Part shown: positions 35,597-52,285 of the stretch, piece by piece
Position numbering within the stretch: the stretch's first letter is position 1
How the letters are laid out: every line of letters starts with the position of its first letter
Assembly: GCA_024663395.1 (NCBI GenBank)
Contig: JANFAH010000004.1
Coordinates: 2,542,001 to 2,606,000, forward strand
From: Pisolithus tinctorius
Lineage: Eukaryota; Basidiomycota; Agaricomycetes; Boletales; Pisolithaceae
DNA: 64,000 nucleotides
Direction: 5' to 3'
The notes under the pieces: generated by a model
Told to the model about the DNA's origin: nothing
Databases searched by the model: none
What the model saw: only the letters and a program-made list of their open reading frames with translations
Made by a program: the position numbers and the translations under genes

Positions 35597-38086
35597 ATGT
35601 GGACTTGCCTCCATGTGCTCGAGCTCGTGACTCCACTCCGCGCAGCACCCACAGACAGTAAGTCTCCGGACTTCCCAACGTAGCAGCAATGGTCTTGTAC
35701 TTATGAGTTTCCCAACGCCAGTTCCTCCGGCAGCATCTTTCTACGTACCCCAGCTCCCAGGGCTTCAGCAGGATTCCGAGCACCCGCTGCACGTTTATGC
35801 CGGACACATCGTCTCAGACCCGAACGTAGCTACAGCAAGCCCTAACGATGTCCTTCGCGCACCTCTTCTTCGTAATGGTCAAGGCTCGGAGATCTGCCGA
35901 CAAGGAGAGGCTGATGTTTTGGTTCAACGTGCGCATTCTTTTCGTTCAGTGTTGCGCGTGTCCTGGTTTGAACAAGGCCATTGTCATTTTCAGGGTGGAC
36001 CGGGATGCTCCTCATTTGACGGCTTGATGATGGAGATTGGACCTTGGAGGATGGATGACCGAGGACTGCCAAAAACAGTAGATGGGGGTTGGGAAGAGTA
36101 CATGACCTATTGTCTATGGTATGAATGAGTTCATGTCGTCCTCCCTTTCTAATCATCAGTGGTTCAACAGTCGACCAGCCTGCAGGTACAGGCTTATCAT
36201 ATACCAGTACAGAACATTATGTTCACACACTAGAAGAGGTTCGAGAGCTTGCGTTATCCTCGACTTCGAAACGTGGTTGCTCATTTGGGTTTCACAGGCC
36301 ACTGAACAGCTCATTCAGTTCCTCCGCACGTTTTATCAGGTCTTCCCAGGAATACCGCACGACAGATGTATGTCCACCCCTTTCACTGTGTTGTTAATTC
36401 ATTAAAAGTCGAGTACAGACGTACCTCGGAGGCGAGAGCTTCGCAGGGCAATATATCCCATTACTTTGGTAGGTTTTCTGTCGACCACTACCGTTCCTGC
36501 CGTTGACCTATTTTTACTAGCCAGTGGGATCCTGGATTCGAATCTGAACCTTCCGCTTAAAGGTGTCGCAATTGGGAATGGATGGATAGATGCCCGAAAT
36601 CAATACCCGGCCTATATCGAGTATGCAGTCGCTCGTGGACTGGTGGATCTTTCCTCAGGAAGTGAGCAAGGATTCTTCTTTTCTTCACCACTTGCGGACC
36701 GACCAGTCCGTAAACAGCACTACAGAAACAGTAAAAAGAGAACGGATGAATGCATGGTCGAGTTTAATCGTATCACTAACTTGGAGCCTATCAACGTCGA
36801 TCAATGCGAGGGTCTTCTTTCATATGTTCTCCAACCCGGACGTCATGCGTATGTTTTTTTCCCCTTCGATTCTGCCATCCTTTTATCCTTAAACATCGAT
36901 CCAGTGTCAACGGAGTAGAGAAGTGTACGAATGTTTACGACGTCCGTTTAGAAGACGACGAGCCCTACTGTGGCATGCAATGGCCTCCAGAACTTGCGAA
37001 CTACTACCGCTTATCTTGGCGTAAGCCCTCGGATGTGCCCATCCATGTGCTCCGTCTCAGGCTAACCCTCACTATCTCGCAGCGTCAGGATGTCGTAAGG
37101 GCGTTTCATGCCACCGTCCAAGCCCGAGAGTTGGGTCGAATGTGGTAGTCAGGCTGGGAGACAATTCAATGCCAAGTTGTCCACGTCGGCTATCACACTC
37201 CTCCCTGGCTTACTTGAGAGGATCCCGGTCCTCTTGTTCGCGGGAGATCAGGATTTCATTTGCAACTATATGGGAATCGAGAGTATGATCAAGTCTATGA
37301 CGTGGAATGGTGAAAAAGGATTAGGGGTTCGCGGCTACTTCCCTATGATTTACCTCCACCCTATTGACTTCGCCTACAGAAGGTCCAGACCAAGTTATGG
37401 ACTGTGGACGAACAGCCAGCGGGCACGTGGGTGTCCTCGAGGAACCTTACATATGCTAAGGTTCGTATGCCGATACTCTGCACCTTGAACGAGTTGTCTG
37501 ATCTTGCAATAGATATTTAATGCTTCCCACATGGCGCCGTATGACGTACCGGACGTTACACACGATATGATACTTCGCTTCGTGGATATGAATTTTTCGG
37601 CTATCGTGGATGGTTCAGCACGTATCCCAAGTAGTGTTGGTGATGAGTCCAAGCCCCTCTTCCTTGAAGACACTTTCCCAAGCAGCATTCCTGTCAAGTC
37701 TCCTGAGGAGATCAAAGCCCAGTGGGAAGGTGAGTAGTAGCTGGCTGATTCTGTGGTTTCCGACCTACTGAGTGGGAGTCGACTGTCTAGCATACTATAA
37801 TGCGGGCTCCGCCGTTCTAATATTGCTCCTCATTGCCGTTGCGATTGGGGTTTGTATATGGTGTCGTCTCCGCCGGCGACCCATCCAGCTTCTCCGACAG
37901 ACCTCCAATAGAGCATCAGAAGAGAACATTCCACTGACCCGCACTCTTGACCCTGACAGCGAGGAGGTTCTTCATCGAAATTTTAAAGGCAAAGAGCGGG
38001 CAACTGAGGACGAGGAAGTTGGCACTGCTATTTTTGATGTTGGAGATGATGAGGACTACCACACTGATAATAGTCATCACCGCTAA
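35597..38086 (+). CDS. KEX1: Pheromone-processing carboxypeptidase KEX1 (serine carboxypeptidase S10)
   Basis: Golgi serine carboxypeptidase that trims C-terminal Lys/Arg after Kex2 cleavage of secreted precursors. I chose ATG 35597: it gives a short signal-like exon (MWTCLHVLELVTPLRAAPTD) spliced to PPAASFYVPQLPGL. The substrate-site motif GGPGCSSFDGLMMEIGPW is near 36000. The catalytic Ser is in YLGGESFAGQYIPY (about 36430), the Asp in VLLFAGDQDFICNYMG (about 37245) and the His in IFNASHMAPYDVP (about 37530). A C-terminal membrane helix (VLILLLIAVAIGVCIWCRL) and an acidic cytosolic tail ending at TAA 38084-38086 distinguish KEX1 from vacuolar carboxypeptidase Y. About eight short introns. 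The start exon is the least certain part. Confidence 0.87.
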
Positions 38087-38349
38087 CTTCGACTCTGCCT
38101 GTAGACTTTGCCCGTGGACACTAGTACAAAATCTCAAACTGAGCCTTGTACAACGAATCTCTCTTGTAGAGCTCGACGGTCGTTGCTCCTGCTTTACCTA
38201 CATACTGGCCAAATACGTGTGAAACAGGCTGGGGAATCGTTGAACTGAGTGATATGTACAATCGATGCGCATACCATTTGCACGTCAACTGTCTGTGTCC
38301 CACCCGAATTTTGTTTATGAGGACCAGTAGTAGCTCCGACATCTGGCAT

Positions 38350-39388
38350 CTAACGTAATGTGTATTGCGAGTCATCGGGCTCGCTGAGACTATCCCTGGG
38401 GTCCCTGTCGTACCCTTGATGATGAAGTAGTATGTGTGCAATTTGCTCTTGCATCAGGATGCCTGCAGTAACATGTTCGGGAGCAAGCCTTGTTCGTCAA
38501 CTTGGTCCACTAACCTATAGGCCATGAGCGCAGATCCATCGAATGCCTTGTACATGTCCTTGATATCTGGGTCGTGCGAGGAGGCGGCCCGAGCATTGTC
38601 TTTGCCTATTACCTTCACCATCGCTGCCACCGCCTTCTGCACTTTCGTTGTCGTCCCGGTCTTCCCACATCTCATCGTCTGTCTCTGACATTTTCATCCT
38701 GTCAGCAGCCATCATGTGGATGTTGCGTTTCTTTCTGTTCCTCGTACGTGATGCGGTACTGCGGTCAAAAAGCTGTCCCCTCTCGCGATAGTAGCAGGCT
38801 GCGAAGTGATGGATGCTCTTTAGCAACTCCTGCGGCGCATGTTAGTAGGTTAAATACTTGTATGATAGTACATACCGGTGCGGGTGGAGAGAATGATATC
38901 CCAGTGGTATCGGAGGGCTCCTTGGACTCGAGTGACCGCCCAATGATGACTTCAGGTGGATCTAAGAAACTGAAGTCTCGCAAGAAAGAAATCCGCCTCT
39001 TCGTCCTTGCATCCAGCTGCTCAGGGTCAGTTTCCTTGTCGTCCTCCCGGTTCTCGCTCTCATCGGCCCGTTGCTTCCCCTTCCCCTTACTCTGTGTCCG
39101 TCTGTGTCTCCTGCGCACGAACACATCTCCGTCGTCGCCATCATCCTCCGGTGACAGCTTAATTGTCTCCCGCTCCTGTCCATCCACCACCACGTTGACG
39201 GTTCTGCGCCTTTTGACCGAATTCCTCCCACCGGCGTCGCGCGCGATCCGGTTTCCTCTCGCATCCACAATGGTGTATTTCGAGGTCCGTGGTCGCGAAC
39301 TGACGGAGGCTTGCTGCACGCGTGAGCCGTCTGGGTGAAGACGGAGCGCTGCGAGATCATGAGTCGTACTTCTCCTACGAAGGCTCAT
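38350..39388 (-). CDS. Conserved fungal-type protein of unknown function
   Basis: Start ATG 39386-39388 (MSLRRRSTTHDLAALRLHPD). The N-terminal part is basic (SKYTIVDARGNRIARDAGG, then VKRRRTVNVVVDGQ). An acidic, Lys/Arg-rich middle leads to RRISFLRDFSFLDPPEVIIG. After an intron comes ELLKSIHHFAACYYRERGQL, an acidic Asp/Glu/Gly stretch, a second intron, DIKDMYKAFDGSALMAY and, after a third, ILMQEQIAHILLHHQG. The stop is TAG 38350-38352. The last junction is one base out of phase as read. The charged composition and helical ELLKSIHHF...GSALMA blocks suggest a nuclear protein, but I cannot name a family. Confidence 0.6.
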
Positions 39389-39521
39389 CGTTTCGATTGT
39401 TTAGCAAAAAGTCTAATACACGTTCCGGCTAATGAGGGCTAATGCTTACGTTGCTGCGTCGCCGCCACGCGTCTCGATTTCGCCTGCCCTAAACTCAGTC
39501 GTCAATTAGCGCGTCACGCGT
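39389..39521. promoter_or_regulatory. Short bidirectional promoter, unknown gene / SMC5
   Basis: Only 133 bases separate the ATG of the minus-strand unknown gene from the first ATG of SMC5. Both promoters and both 5' leaders must fit here. The segment is GC-rich near SMC5 and has no clear TATA box. Confidence 0.55.
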
Positions 39522-44462
<4,941 letters not shown>

Positions 44463-44644
44463 CCTCCTGGTCCCACCCTACCCTGCGAAGTCTTTCACTA
44501 AACTAGCACGTTCCAACGGTATGTTACGCCATGACAAAGCATGTTTCCAGTGATGTGTACAAACACACTTTGTTAAAGATATTAATATCTGCATTACTCT
44601 GTAGATAATCCTACCACACGTAACAAGTAGTCAACCGATGCAAT

Positions 44645-45849
44645 TCAGTTAATTGGCAGTTTTACGACGCCTTTAAGGACCGCCAGCTCTGCGTTGATGA
44701 TACTGCTTGTCGCAGCGCCGATAGACACGTTGTTCGCCAGCACGACAAATTTGATATCTAAGACGGGGCATTGACGTACACGGCCCACCGAAACACCAGC
44801 ACCGTCTTGGTAATAGCGATCCAGACGAGGCTGGGGGCGATCTGGCTCCTCATGCACAAATATAGCATGTACGGGAGTAGAAGGGCAGCCCATGGACCGC
44901 GCTGCAGGGGTATATGCAACGAGTGCTTCGCGAACCTGCTGTGGGCTGGGAGGTGGTCTACGCGAGAAGCGAACTGAGACAGTCATGGTATGGCCGTCGA
45001 TAACGGGGACGCGATTGCACGAAGCAGAAACGCGGAGGGGGTAGCGCGAGTGCATGTCGAATGCCTTTTGCCCATCTTCTTCGGAAATCCCTCCAAGAAT
45101 CTTGAGCGTCTCCCACTCCATCTTTTCTTCTTCGCCACCGATGTAGGGAACAATGTTGTCGATGATGTCAAGGCTCGACACACCGGGGTAGCCAGCGCCA
45201 GATATGGCCTGCATGGTAGTGACGAAGCAAGCCTCAATGGGCCCAAATGATTTTTCTAGGGCGCGGAGGGGCACCACCAGGCCAGTGGTGGAACAATTGG
45301 CGTTGGTGAGAATGAAGCCCTTCTGGAGCGGGGGCTGATGCTGGGCTTGTTGCTGGGGGATCATGGAAAGGTGGAAATCATTGACAAGCGGTACGATAAG
45401 AGGGACTGAGGGGTCCCTCCGATAATTTTTGGCGTTGGAGAACACGGCCAGATCGGCGGCTCTGAACGCACCCTCTACACGCGGCGCAGGTAAATTAGCC
45501 CCTAAGTCTCTTATGGAGAGAAACGCCGTCCATCGGACAGCTCACCTATATCACCCGCCACATCAGCATCTAGCCCAGAGAAGACGATGACACAGTCTTT
45601 GAAGTGCTCGGGTTTGCATTCTTGCACGATGATCTCTCGGACGTTGGAGGGTATCGGTGTGGTCTGTTTCCAGTTGGCTGCCTTGGCGTAAGGCTTTCCA
45701 GCTGATCTGGGAGATGCGCCGAGGGCGTGGATGATAAACCATGGATGATTGGAGAGTAGGGTGATAAAGCGCTGTCCGACGGTGCCCGTAGCACCAAGTA
45801 TGCCGACTCTGACGAGTTTCTCGTCCAGTGCCTTGTGAAGATTCGACAT
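44645..45849 (-). CDS. HOM2: Aspartate-semialdehyde dehydrogenase
   Basis: NADPH enzyme converting beta-aspartyl phosphate to aspartate semialdehyde, second step towards methionine, threonine and homoserine. Start ATG 45847-45849 (MSNLHKALDEKLVRVGILGA). The cofactor loop VGILGATGTVGQRFI is at the N-terminus. One intron near 45480-45545 interrupts the early part. The active-site Cys is in ILTNANCSTTGLVVPL near 45295. AISGAGYPGVSSLDIIDNIV and ASCNRVPVIDGHTMTVSVRF (substrate and acceptor His region) are intact. It ends VVKLPIN at TGA 44645-44647. Length is about 365 residues, as expected. No frame breaks. Absent in animals. Confidence 0.95.
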
Positions 45850-46416
45850 GACGAGTGCTATATCGTGCTGCAAAAGCTCTCGAGATCTCTACTGGTGGGA
45901 CGCACGCCGTCCTCGAGGGGGCATCAAGCTTCTGATTAGCTTTCCGTTTTTGGACGCTCATGTCATGTCAGGGGGTGCGGCCGAAGCAACCCAAGGCTCC
46001 AAATGCTTCGACAACTGCAGTCTACAAAGGACGGAAAAATTCGGAAAACATGCATGGGAAACCGCAGCTTTGCAGTCTTAACTCTCCTTGTCTCTGTGGG
46101 CGCTCATACACCAAGATAAGCATCTTACGGGTGATCGTGTGACCTATCTCTCGCCTAAAAGCGGCCGTACTACGCACGTAGTATACGCAAACGAGCACCT
46201 AATGTTGGGACCAACGCAGCATAGCGACAGGTACAGCGGGCCACGAAGGCGGACGAGTGCCCGCGCAGTGATATCATCAACTGTGGAAAAAAAATTGAAT
46301 TGAATTATGTTACTGGTTAGTTCCATTAGGGCTCGTGGGAAAGTAGCGTTGACCACGTCTTCGTCGGTGCAGACGCCCAGCACGGTTGCGCAAGCGTTGC
46401 TCACATCCCCCACGAC
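45850..46416. other. Divergent spacer between HOM2 and EMC6
   Basis: About 570 bases containing both promoters. No gene, repeat or recognisable regulatory motif. A run of A residues lies near 46289. Confidence 0.4.
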
Positions 46417-46870
46417 ATGGCATCCACTGCCGATCCTACAGCTCAGCTTTACTGTCTGCCTAATGTCCTTCACAACCAGTGCCTCACCTCTGTGAAATTC
46501 ATTTCCGCGTGCCTCGCAGGGGCCGTGGCTGGAATCCTTGGCTGCAGAATTGGCGAGGGTTTGCCTTGTTCGCGCTCTCGGTTCTCTCAACGTCGTTTGT
46601 CATGTATGCTGTTAACTGCAAGGGAAAACCATCTCGATATTTACCCGGGGGTATCGGCGAACTGGTAAACCCCGGCCAAGATAACATATTCACGTTTATC
46701 CTCGTGTGGACGTTGTTTTACGGTGCGTTTCAGACTCAACTTTCTTTTTTTTGCAACGAAAATAACCTGTTTGTGCAGGCATTGTGCATGGTACGCCGCT
46801 TTTTTATTGTTATCGTTTCCACTGGTGGATCTTGGGCGGTAATCTAACCGGTCTCCAAGTGTACGAATGA
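46417..46870 (+). CDS. EMC6: ER membrane protein complex subunit 6
   Basis: Small subunit of the EMC insertase for ER membrane proteins. Start ATG 46417 (MASTADPTAQLYCLPNVLHN). SVKFISACLAGAVAGILG and LQNWRGFALFALSVLSTSF form the first hydrophobic region, then GIGELVNPGQDNIFTFILVW leads into the last helix. Two small introns give LFYG|IVH|VYE and the stop TGA 46868-46870; the IVHVY end is typical. One base is missing near 46542 between ILG and LQNWRG; adding one restores the frame. Length is about 110 residues, as in the family. Confidence 0.86.
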
Positions 46871-47425
46871 CTCGTATTGGCAAGGCACGTGTGTTTCCGT
46901 CCGAGGTCACGCTATCACACACTTAGGGTTGCAGGAGTGAGTGGAGTAAAGCCGGGACATTGTCATGTTATCTTGGTCGGAACTCCTGTACGTAGATCGA
47001 TCGTGCCAATCTCCCCCGACTCGCTGAATCCACGTACTTACCCATGAAGATTACGCATGTTTACCCCTCGGAAACCTAGTAGCCCAAATAATTTTTTAAT
47101 CATTTCATTTCTCTCACATAATGGATTCAATTTTCAGGATCGGATTGCAGCCATTTCAGCTGGCCGTCCGGGATGGCGCCAGGTGTCGGCCTTGACTTGG
47201 GCCATACCATCGGAACGAAACACTCTGAAAAGAGCAATCCGCCCACGGTCCACGTGGCTCGCCTTCCAGTAATCACAGAACCCACGTGGCGTCCATGGGT
47301 GTTAATCTTATGTTCCCCCGATTCCCGATCCGGCTTGTCCTTGTTCGTGAAAAGGTAAGTAGCCTGGATTCAATCCTGACGCCGTAACCTGCTTTCCCCC
47401 CTCTCTTTCCCTCGCCTGCTCCAGC
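46871..47425. other. Spacer between EMC6 and the DUF6593-like gene
   Basis: About 550 bases, presumably the EMC6 3' end and the next promoter. An open stretch near 47125-47230 (GLQPFQLAVRDGARCRPWLG) reads like protein but joins nothing recognisable. Confidence 0.35.
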
Positions 47426-48165
47426 ATGTCCCACACTTACGTGCTCCTTCAGTTTGGGTCTGATCCCTTCTCGTTCCGCTTCGAGGATTTGGAGGGCAGA
47501 CCAGCCTTCACTGTGTAAGCTCGAGTTGTTCCTAACATGCTTGTCGCTGACCATGGTGATGTTGTTCCAGGGAACAGGTTCGTTACGAGGTTGGCCGATG
47601 CGTGCGATGCAAATGAGTAATGAACGCTTCCAGGTCTACCAAAATCCTAGTGTTGTGAAGGCGACTCGTGAAGCCGAGTGGAGTCAGCAACATCCAGACA
47701 TCATGGGTCCCACCTCCGCCTTCCTCTACTTCGGTCCAGCCAACACCCGTGGGTATATGGTGTATGGTAATGGCGAACAAATCAGCATGGCGACTCATCT
47801 CCGTCAAAAGAAGGAAGGTAGTCCGTACGTTATCGTCCATGGCGGATAGTGTAGAACTATTCAATGACTGACAAGGACGCAGTTCTCGGTATTTCAGCAC
47901 GCGAACAGGGAAAGAACTCAAGTGGAAGGTTTCACCCCAAAAAATGGAGGTGCGCCTACCTCTTCTCTCCGATGCGCTTCGATTGCTTAACCCGTTACAG
48001 TGCGTGGACGGCCGTTCTACTGTCGCAGTCTGGGAGTTGAGCCAGCCAGAAGACGTATTCTCTGCACGCCTTCTTCTCAAACATTCCGCACTCAGCTATG
48101 TTACGGAACTTCTTACAACTCTGATTCTCAATCGCATGGGGCTGGCATTAAATTGGGATGCGTAG
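47426..48165 (+). CDS. Small basidiomycete protein, DUF6593-like
   Basis: Start ATG 47426 (MSHTYVLLQFGSDPFSFRFE). Short introns join to VYQNPSVVKATREAEWSQQH, then MGPTSAFLYFGPANTRGYMV and, after an intron ending in AAG, SRYFSTRTGKELKWKVSPQK. The last exon has CVDGRSTVAVWELSQPEDVF and ends LALNWDA at TAG 48163-48165. The pattern (beta-rich, a region on fitting a sample to a modifier such as KELKWKV, then 'VAVWE', then a C-terminal helix) resembles the DUF6593 proteins common in Agaricomycetes. Function unknown. The family name is from memory of the pattern, so treat it as tentative; that it is a real gene is well supported by splice joins. Confidence 0.6.
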
Positions 48166-48375
48166 TTTCAGTGATAACCAGCCAATCCCACTTCTCATCA
48201 TCAGCTCTGTTCTTTCACATGCTTATCCACACCCACCCGGCTGTATTATAGATGGCTTTGCGTTTTCCCCCCACGAAATATTTCCTGTATTCATTAATAC
48301 ACCGTCGGACGCATACGATACAGAGTCATTATGCCACTTGCTCATTGTCCCCTCCAGTCTTATTTCCTGCTGCCA

Positions 48376-51222
48376 CTATTCTTCGCTTCGTAGCCAATCC
48401 AGCATCTCTGTTAATCGCGACCACTCGGGTTCATCTTCAAAATCCTTCGAACGGCCAATGAATGTCCTCAAAATACTCCGTCCTTGGTGCTTCCAATCGA
48501 AGCCTTCCACTCGGGGCCCGAAATTGGCTAGGATATCTTCGATTTCACCAACCTCGTCGACGGCCTCACGCCACTTCTCAACATCAGTCTCTCCCCTTTC
48601 GAACGTTCCCGCAGGGCCCCACCGGTATGCATTAAGATGGGCGTTCAGGGCATCTTCCCACCGCAACTGCCAAGTAAGAAGGCGTGCGTAAGTGCGGAAA
48701 AATCCGAGAAGAAGATACGCGTGGAAGAATGGTCCTCTCGAAAAGATCCACGACTCTCCTGAGCAAACCGCGACCTTCATTTGGAACAGCATCCGGCACC
48801 GTTCCTTGCTTGTCTCCTGCCGTTGGCCGGTCAGGGTCATCATCCTGTCTTGTCACGGCATCGACGAGACGCTTAAGGACCTCATCATCCACGCACTCCG
48901 CACCCACTTTGTCAGCACGCTCCTCGACAATCCTGGTCAGAGCACGACATGCTTCAGACAGCTCGCCAACGTCTACAGCGACGATCATATAATTAGACCA
49001 CATTCGCCAGTTATCATAACTGTGCTTCAGGCCCCGCTTGAGCGCACGGAATGCCAACATCTTGTTTGAAAATGTCACGGCTTTGTCGGATCGGTCGCCG
49101 TCCTTGACATTACAACTTGAGTATAACCATTCTAGTCGCCAAACGGTGTCAATCTTACCTGGTCAATCCCCCTGTCGTATGGAGATTTTTTTCGCGGCAT
49201 CCAATCGGAGATACATTGTCGCCAGGTTATTCCAACTTTCCGCGTCTTCGTCATCAATGGCGACGCAGCGACTGAAAGCGTCTCGCCCCCCCTCCCAATC
49301 CTCCAGTCGCATGTAAGCACACCCGAGTACGAACCACGAGCGAGCTATCAGGGGATTGATTGCAACTGCACGCCGGAGGCATGTCACCGCATCCGCGAAC
49401 TTCCCGCGAGAAAAGTAGTAACCGCCTAACGAACGCATTGCACGGCCAGACGTCTCCATGGACAACTTCCAGGCGTGCTCGTAGTGTTCTACGGCGTTAT
49501 CGGGTTCCAGATCTCCGAGTAAACACCAAAGCTTAGCTTCCCTGGCGATATCCATGGATACCCTCCGGCTCGCAGACAGGTCCTTGGCTTTAGCGATAAC
49601 GCTTTCAGCTTCTTCTTTGCGCCCCTCGAGGAGATCGCGCACGATGGCGAGAGCTTTGTCGTTCCTTTCCATCGATTGCCAACACTTCACCACTTCTTCC
49701 CACATTTCCAGTCGCTCAAATATTTCGAGCGCAGACTTGATCACCCCGATGGACAGGAAACGTAGTGCTAGTTCACGTTCCATCTCCCACTTGCTAGGCA
49801 GCGGTATCGAGTGGAAGTATAACAGCCGTTCAGACAGCTCAGAATCAGCGGTGGGCATCTGGTCTACCAGCGCCTGGAGCTGCAAGGTGGATCGTTCCAC
49901 AGTCCTCGTCCTCGATGCTTCGAGACGAGAACGCAGCAGAAGCGCCATAGTGTGAATAGACCAGTTTTGAGGATGTGAGATGACGCGGGCGACATAAGGT
50001 GACATCTGTTCTGATGTCAGACCGTGTGAAGGTGATGTAGTTGCGCACGTTCAGGCAGAGGGATAATAGGATACATTGATCCAGTGGGTGGAGAGGTGGC
50101 TGTGATGCCGGGTCCAGATGATTGAGTGCCGCCTTCCCTGTCGCAGTGGCTGTCGAAGTAAATTCTGTTTGCTCCAGGAAGGGTGTCGTCATTTAATGGA
50201 AGGGTTTCTGGGAGCCTGACTTGGCGGCTGGTAGTAACGCCATCGGTAGACCCGGCCTGATTGGCGGGTTTTTTTTTGTCGGGGGAATTATCAGTATTAC
50301 GGCTTTCAGCCAGAAGCACGAGTTGGCTCAAATCATTTTGCTGGAACTTCGTTCGCTTTCCTAAGGCTCCCGTAAGCTCATACTGGAGCCCAGTCGCACG
50401 AGCTGCCCGGACAAAGAGTTCCGCTGCTGCCTTGTCGTGAGAAAAGATGTGTTCAAGTAACCCTTGTTCTAGCAATAGTTGACCTGCGAGGTCAGGGTCG
50501 GAGTTGGTCGTTTCCACTAAGGGCGCAAGAGAACCCAAAACTTCGGCTGGCAGTGGAACGGGGTCGTCAAGAAGACGTTCATGAATGATGGCCGCCCGCA
50601 GCTGCCACCACTGGCGTGTATTTGCAATGGACGTAAGGGAATCCAAGAATGACTTGCGCAAACCGAAAGAGGACCGGGAACTGAGCGAGATGGTATGCAG
50701 GTTCTCCGCCGTACGCCTAGTTCGGCGATGGCTTTTACACACAGAGTCTCCTCGGATATGGGCGGCGGATGATGTGAGGGGAACGAGATGACTATCCGAA
50801 AGCTTGAATTCTAAGTTCGGACCCGTCCAGTTAACCTGCACGAACGTGTGCAAGCAGGCAACTGCCAATAGGAGCTGGACGAGCTCCCGCTCCTGTTCGT
50901 CATCCACGGACTGCAACTTCCACAAGAACAATTCTGCATACGGCTGCTGGTCGACAGACACCTCCTGTGTGTTCTTGATCTGGAACAGCTCCTTGGCATA
51001 TTTTGAAGTCAACACGGTTCGGAAGTCGCCTATCAACAGTTGCCTTGGCTAATTGTAAGACTGGGGTGGGTCTCTGGATCAAGTTGGGAGTTCCACCTCC
51101 CGGAAAGCAAGGATTTTTCGACAGGTCTCCACGGGCAGGACCATTCCTAAGACGTAGTTGATCCCTTTTGAGAATTGCAGGGAATACAAAGGAGGCCAAA
51201 TGGTGTCACTGAATATGATCAT
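48376..51222 (-). CDS. TTC27/Emw1-type tetratricopeptide repeat protein
   Basis: TPR protein; in yeast Emw1 is essential and linked to cell-wall integrity, and animal TTC27 to assembly of large complexes. The start is uncertain: I chose ATG 51220-51222, spliced to LLIGDFRTVLTSKYAKELFQ. The N-terminal region has DSLTSIANTRQWWQLRAAII and SHDKAAAELFVRAARATGLQ. A TPR array follows (RFLSIGVIKSALEIFERLEM, SMERNDKALAIVRDLLEG, AVTCLRRAVAINPLIARSWF, VLGCAYMRLEDWEGGRDAFS, DEDAESWNNLATMYLRLDAA). It ends with NWRMWSNYMIVAVDVGELSE and a helical tail to the stop at 48376. One extra A in an A7 run near 49185 shifts the frame just before a perfect donor (CAG|GTAAGA); removing it gives a clean join. Confidence 0.82.
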
Positions 51223-51440
51223 GGGTCCTAGTAAGGCTTGACAGAAATCGTCCATCGGCTGTGCCCGGCGGCTATCTTATCTTGCGTATCAAGCCACACA
51301 CACAACGATCGGACTCTCACACTAGTGGGATGTAAACTACATGTACAATCATAACGCAACCTCGGAAAGCATCGAGGAATCTAAACTTTTCGGTAAGCGT
51401 CAGCTCCAGCGCCCACGGAAACCAGCTCAGCGACTGAATC

Positions 51441-52285
51441 TCAAAGTTTTGATTGAGACGCTTCCATTTTAATCTGCGTTCCAGACGCGATGAGACGATG
51501 ATGTGTGGCATCCCATAACTGCAGCCATTCGGATGGAATTGAATCAATGATACATTAGGGAATGAGATTACGACTTACGTCTATCCGAGAGCTCGCGGTG
51601 CGCCCTCCTACTGTGATGGTTGTTGTGATCAATTTGAGTTTGTCACCTCTGCATACACGTCAGCCTAAGTTCAGGCGCGGCAGATAGGGGAACAAAATAG
51701 CATACGTACAAACTGGCGGGTGCATGGAATATTATGTCGATGTGTTGAGAAACACCAGGAAGTCCTTCACCCCCCTGGGCATGCGATAATGCCATTATCG
51801 GTAGCTGTCGAGCAGCTGTGCAATGTTGAACATGTTACAAATGACGGGATGGGACAAAGCGCACATATCCACGAGGTAAGTGATGCATGCTCCATGTACG
51901 TTTCCAGCTAGGTTAAGCATATCTATAGGGGATATTCACATATAGTACAGTTAGGGAATGCAGAATTATCATTATGTACTACTCCGCACCTTCCTTCACA
52001 GTCGTCTCCAGAATGATCCTGGCTTCTTGTCTTTTTGGTTCATCGATTTTGGGAAGAATCGATACCTCGACCAGTTTCAGCGACTTTGCTGTACGTGTAC
52101 CGAATCTTCCTTCCCAGCAGAATCGGTTAAGCCATAGAGCTACATGCTCTAGCTACATATGAGTTACAAGTAGGGATGTACGAGGTTGAAACAGCACCGA
52201 ACCTTTCGTAGGCGAGAGAAGCATTGCCTGTTACGTCGTCGATCGTAACAGGCGGTATTGACTCGAGGTGTTTTGAGTCGTCCAT
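51441..52285 (-). CDS. Hotdog-fold thioesterase (4HBT/acyl-CoA thioesterase 13 type), copy A
   Basis: Small hotdog enzyme expected to hydrolyse acyl-CoA thioesters. The gene is cut into small exons: start ATG 52283-52285 (MDDSKHLESIPPVTIDDVTG), then GTRTAKSLKLVEVSILPKID, EARIILETTVKEGAE, then NVHGACITYLVDMC (the HGG-like catalytic loop, here HGA), MALSHAQGGEGLPGVSQHID with IIFHAPAS, GDKLKLITTTITVGGRTASS, and EWLQLWDATHHRLIASGTQI ending in TGA 51441-51443. The order matches the second thioesterase at 63529, which shares FHAPA/YHAPA and WDAT.HRLIASG. One splice junction near 52180 is out of phase as read. Substrate unknown. Confidence 0.62.
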
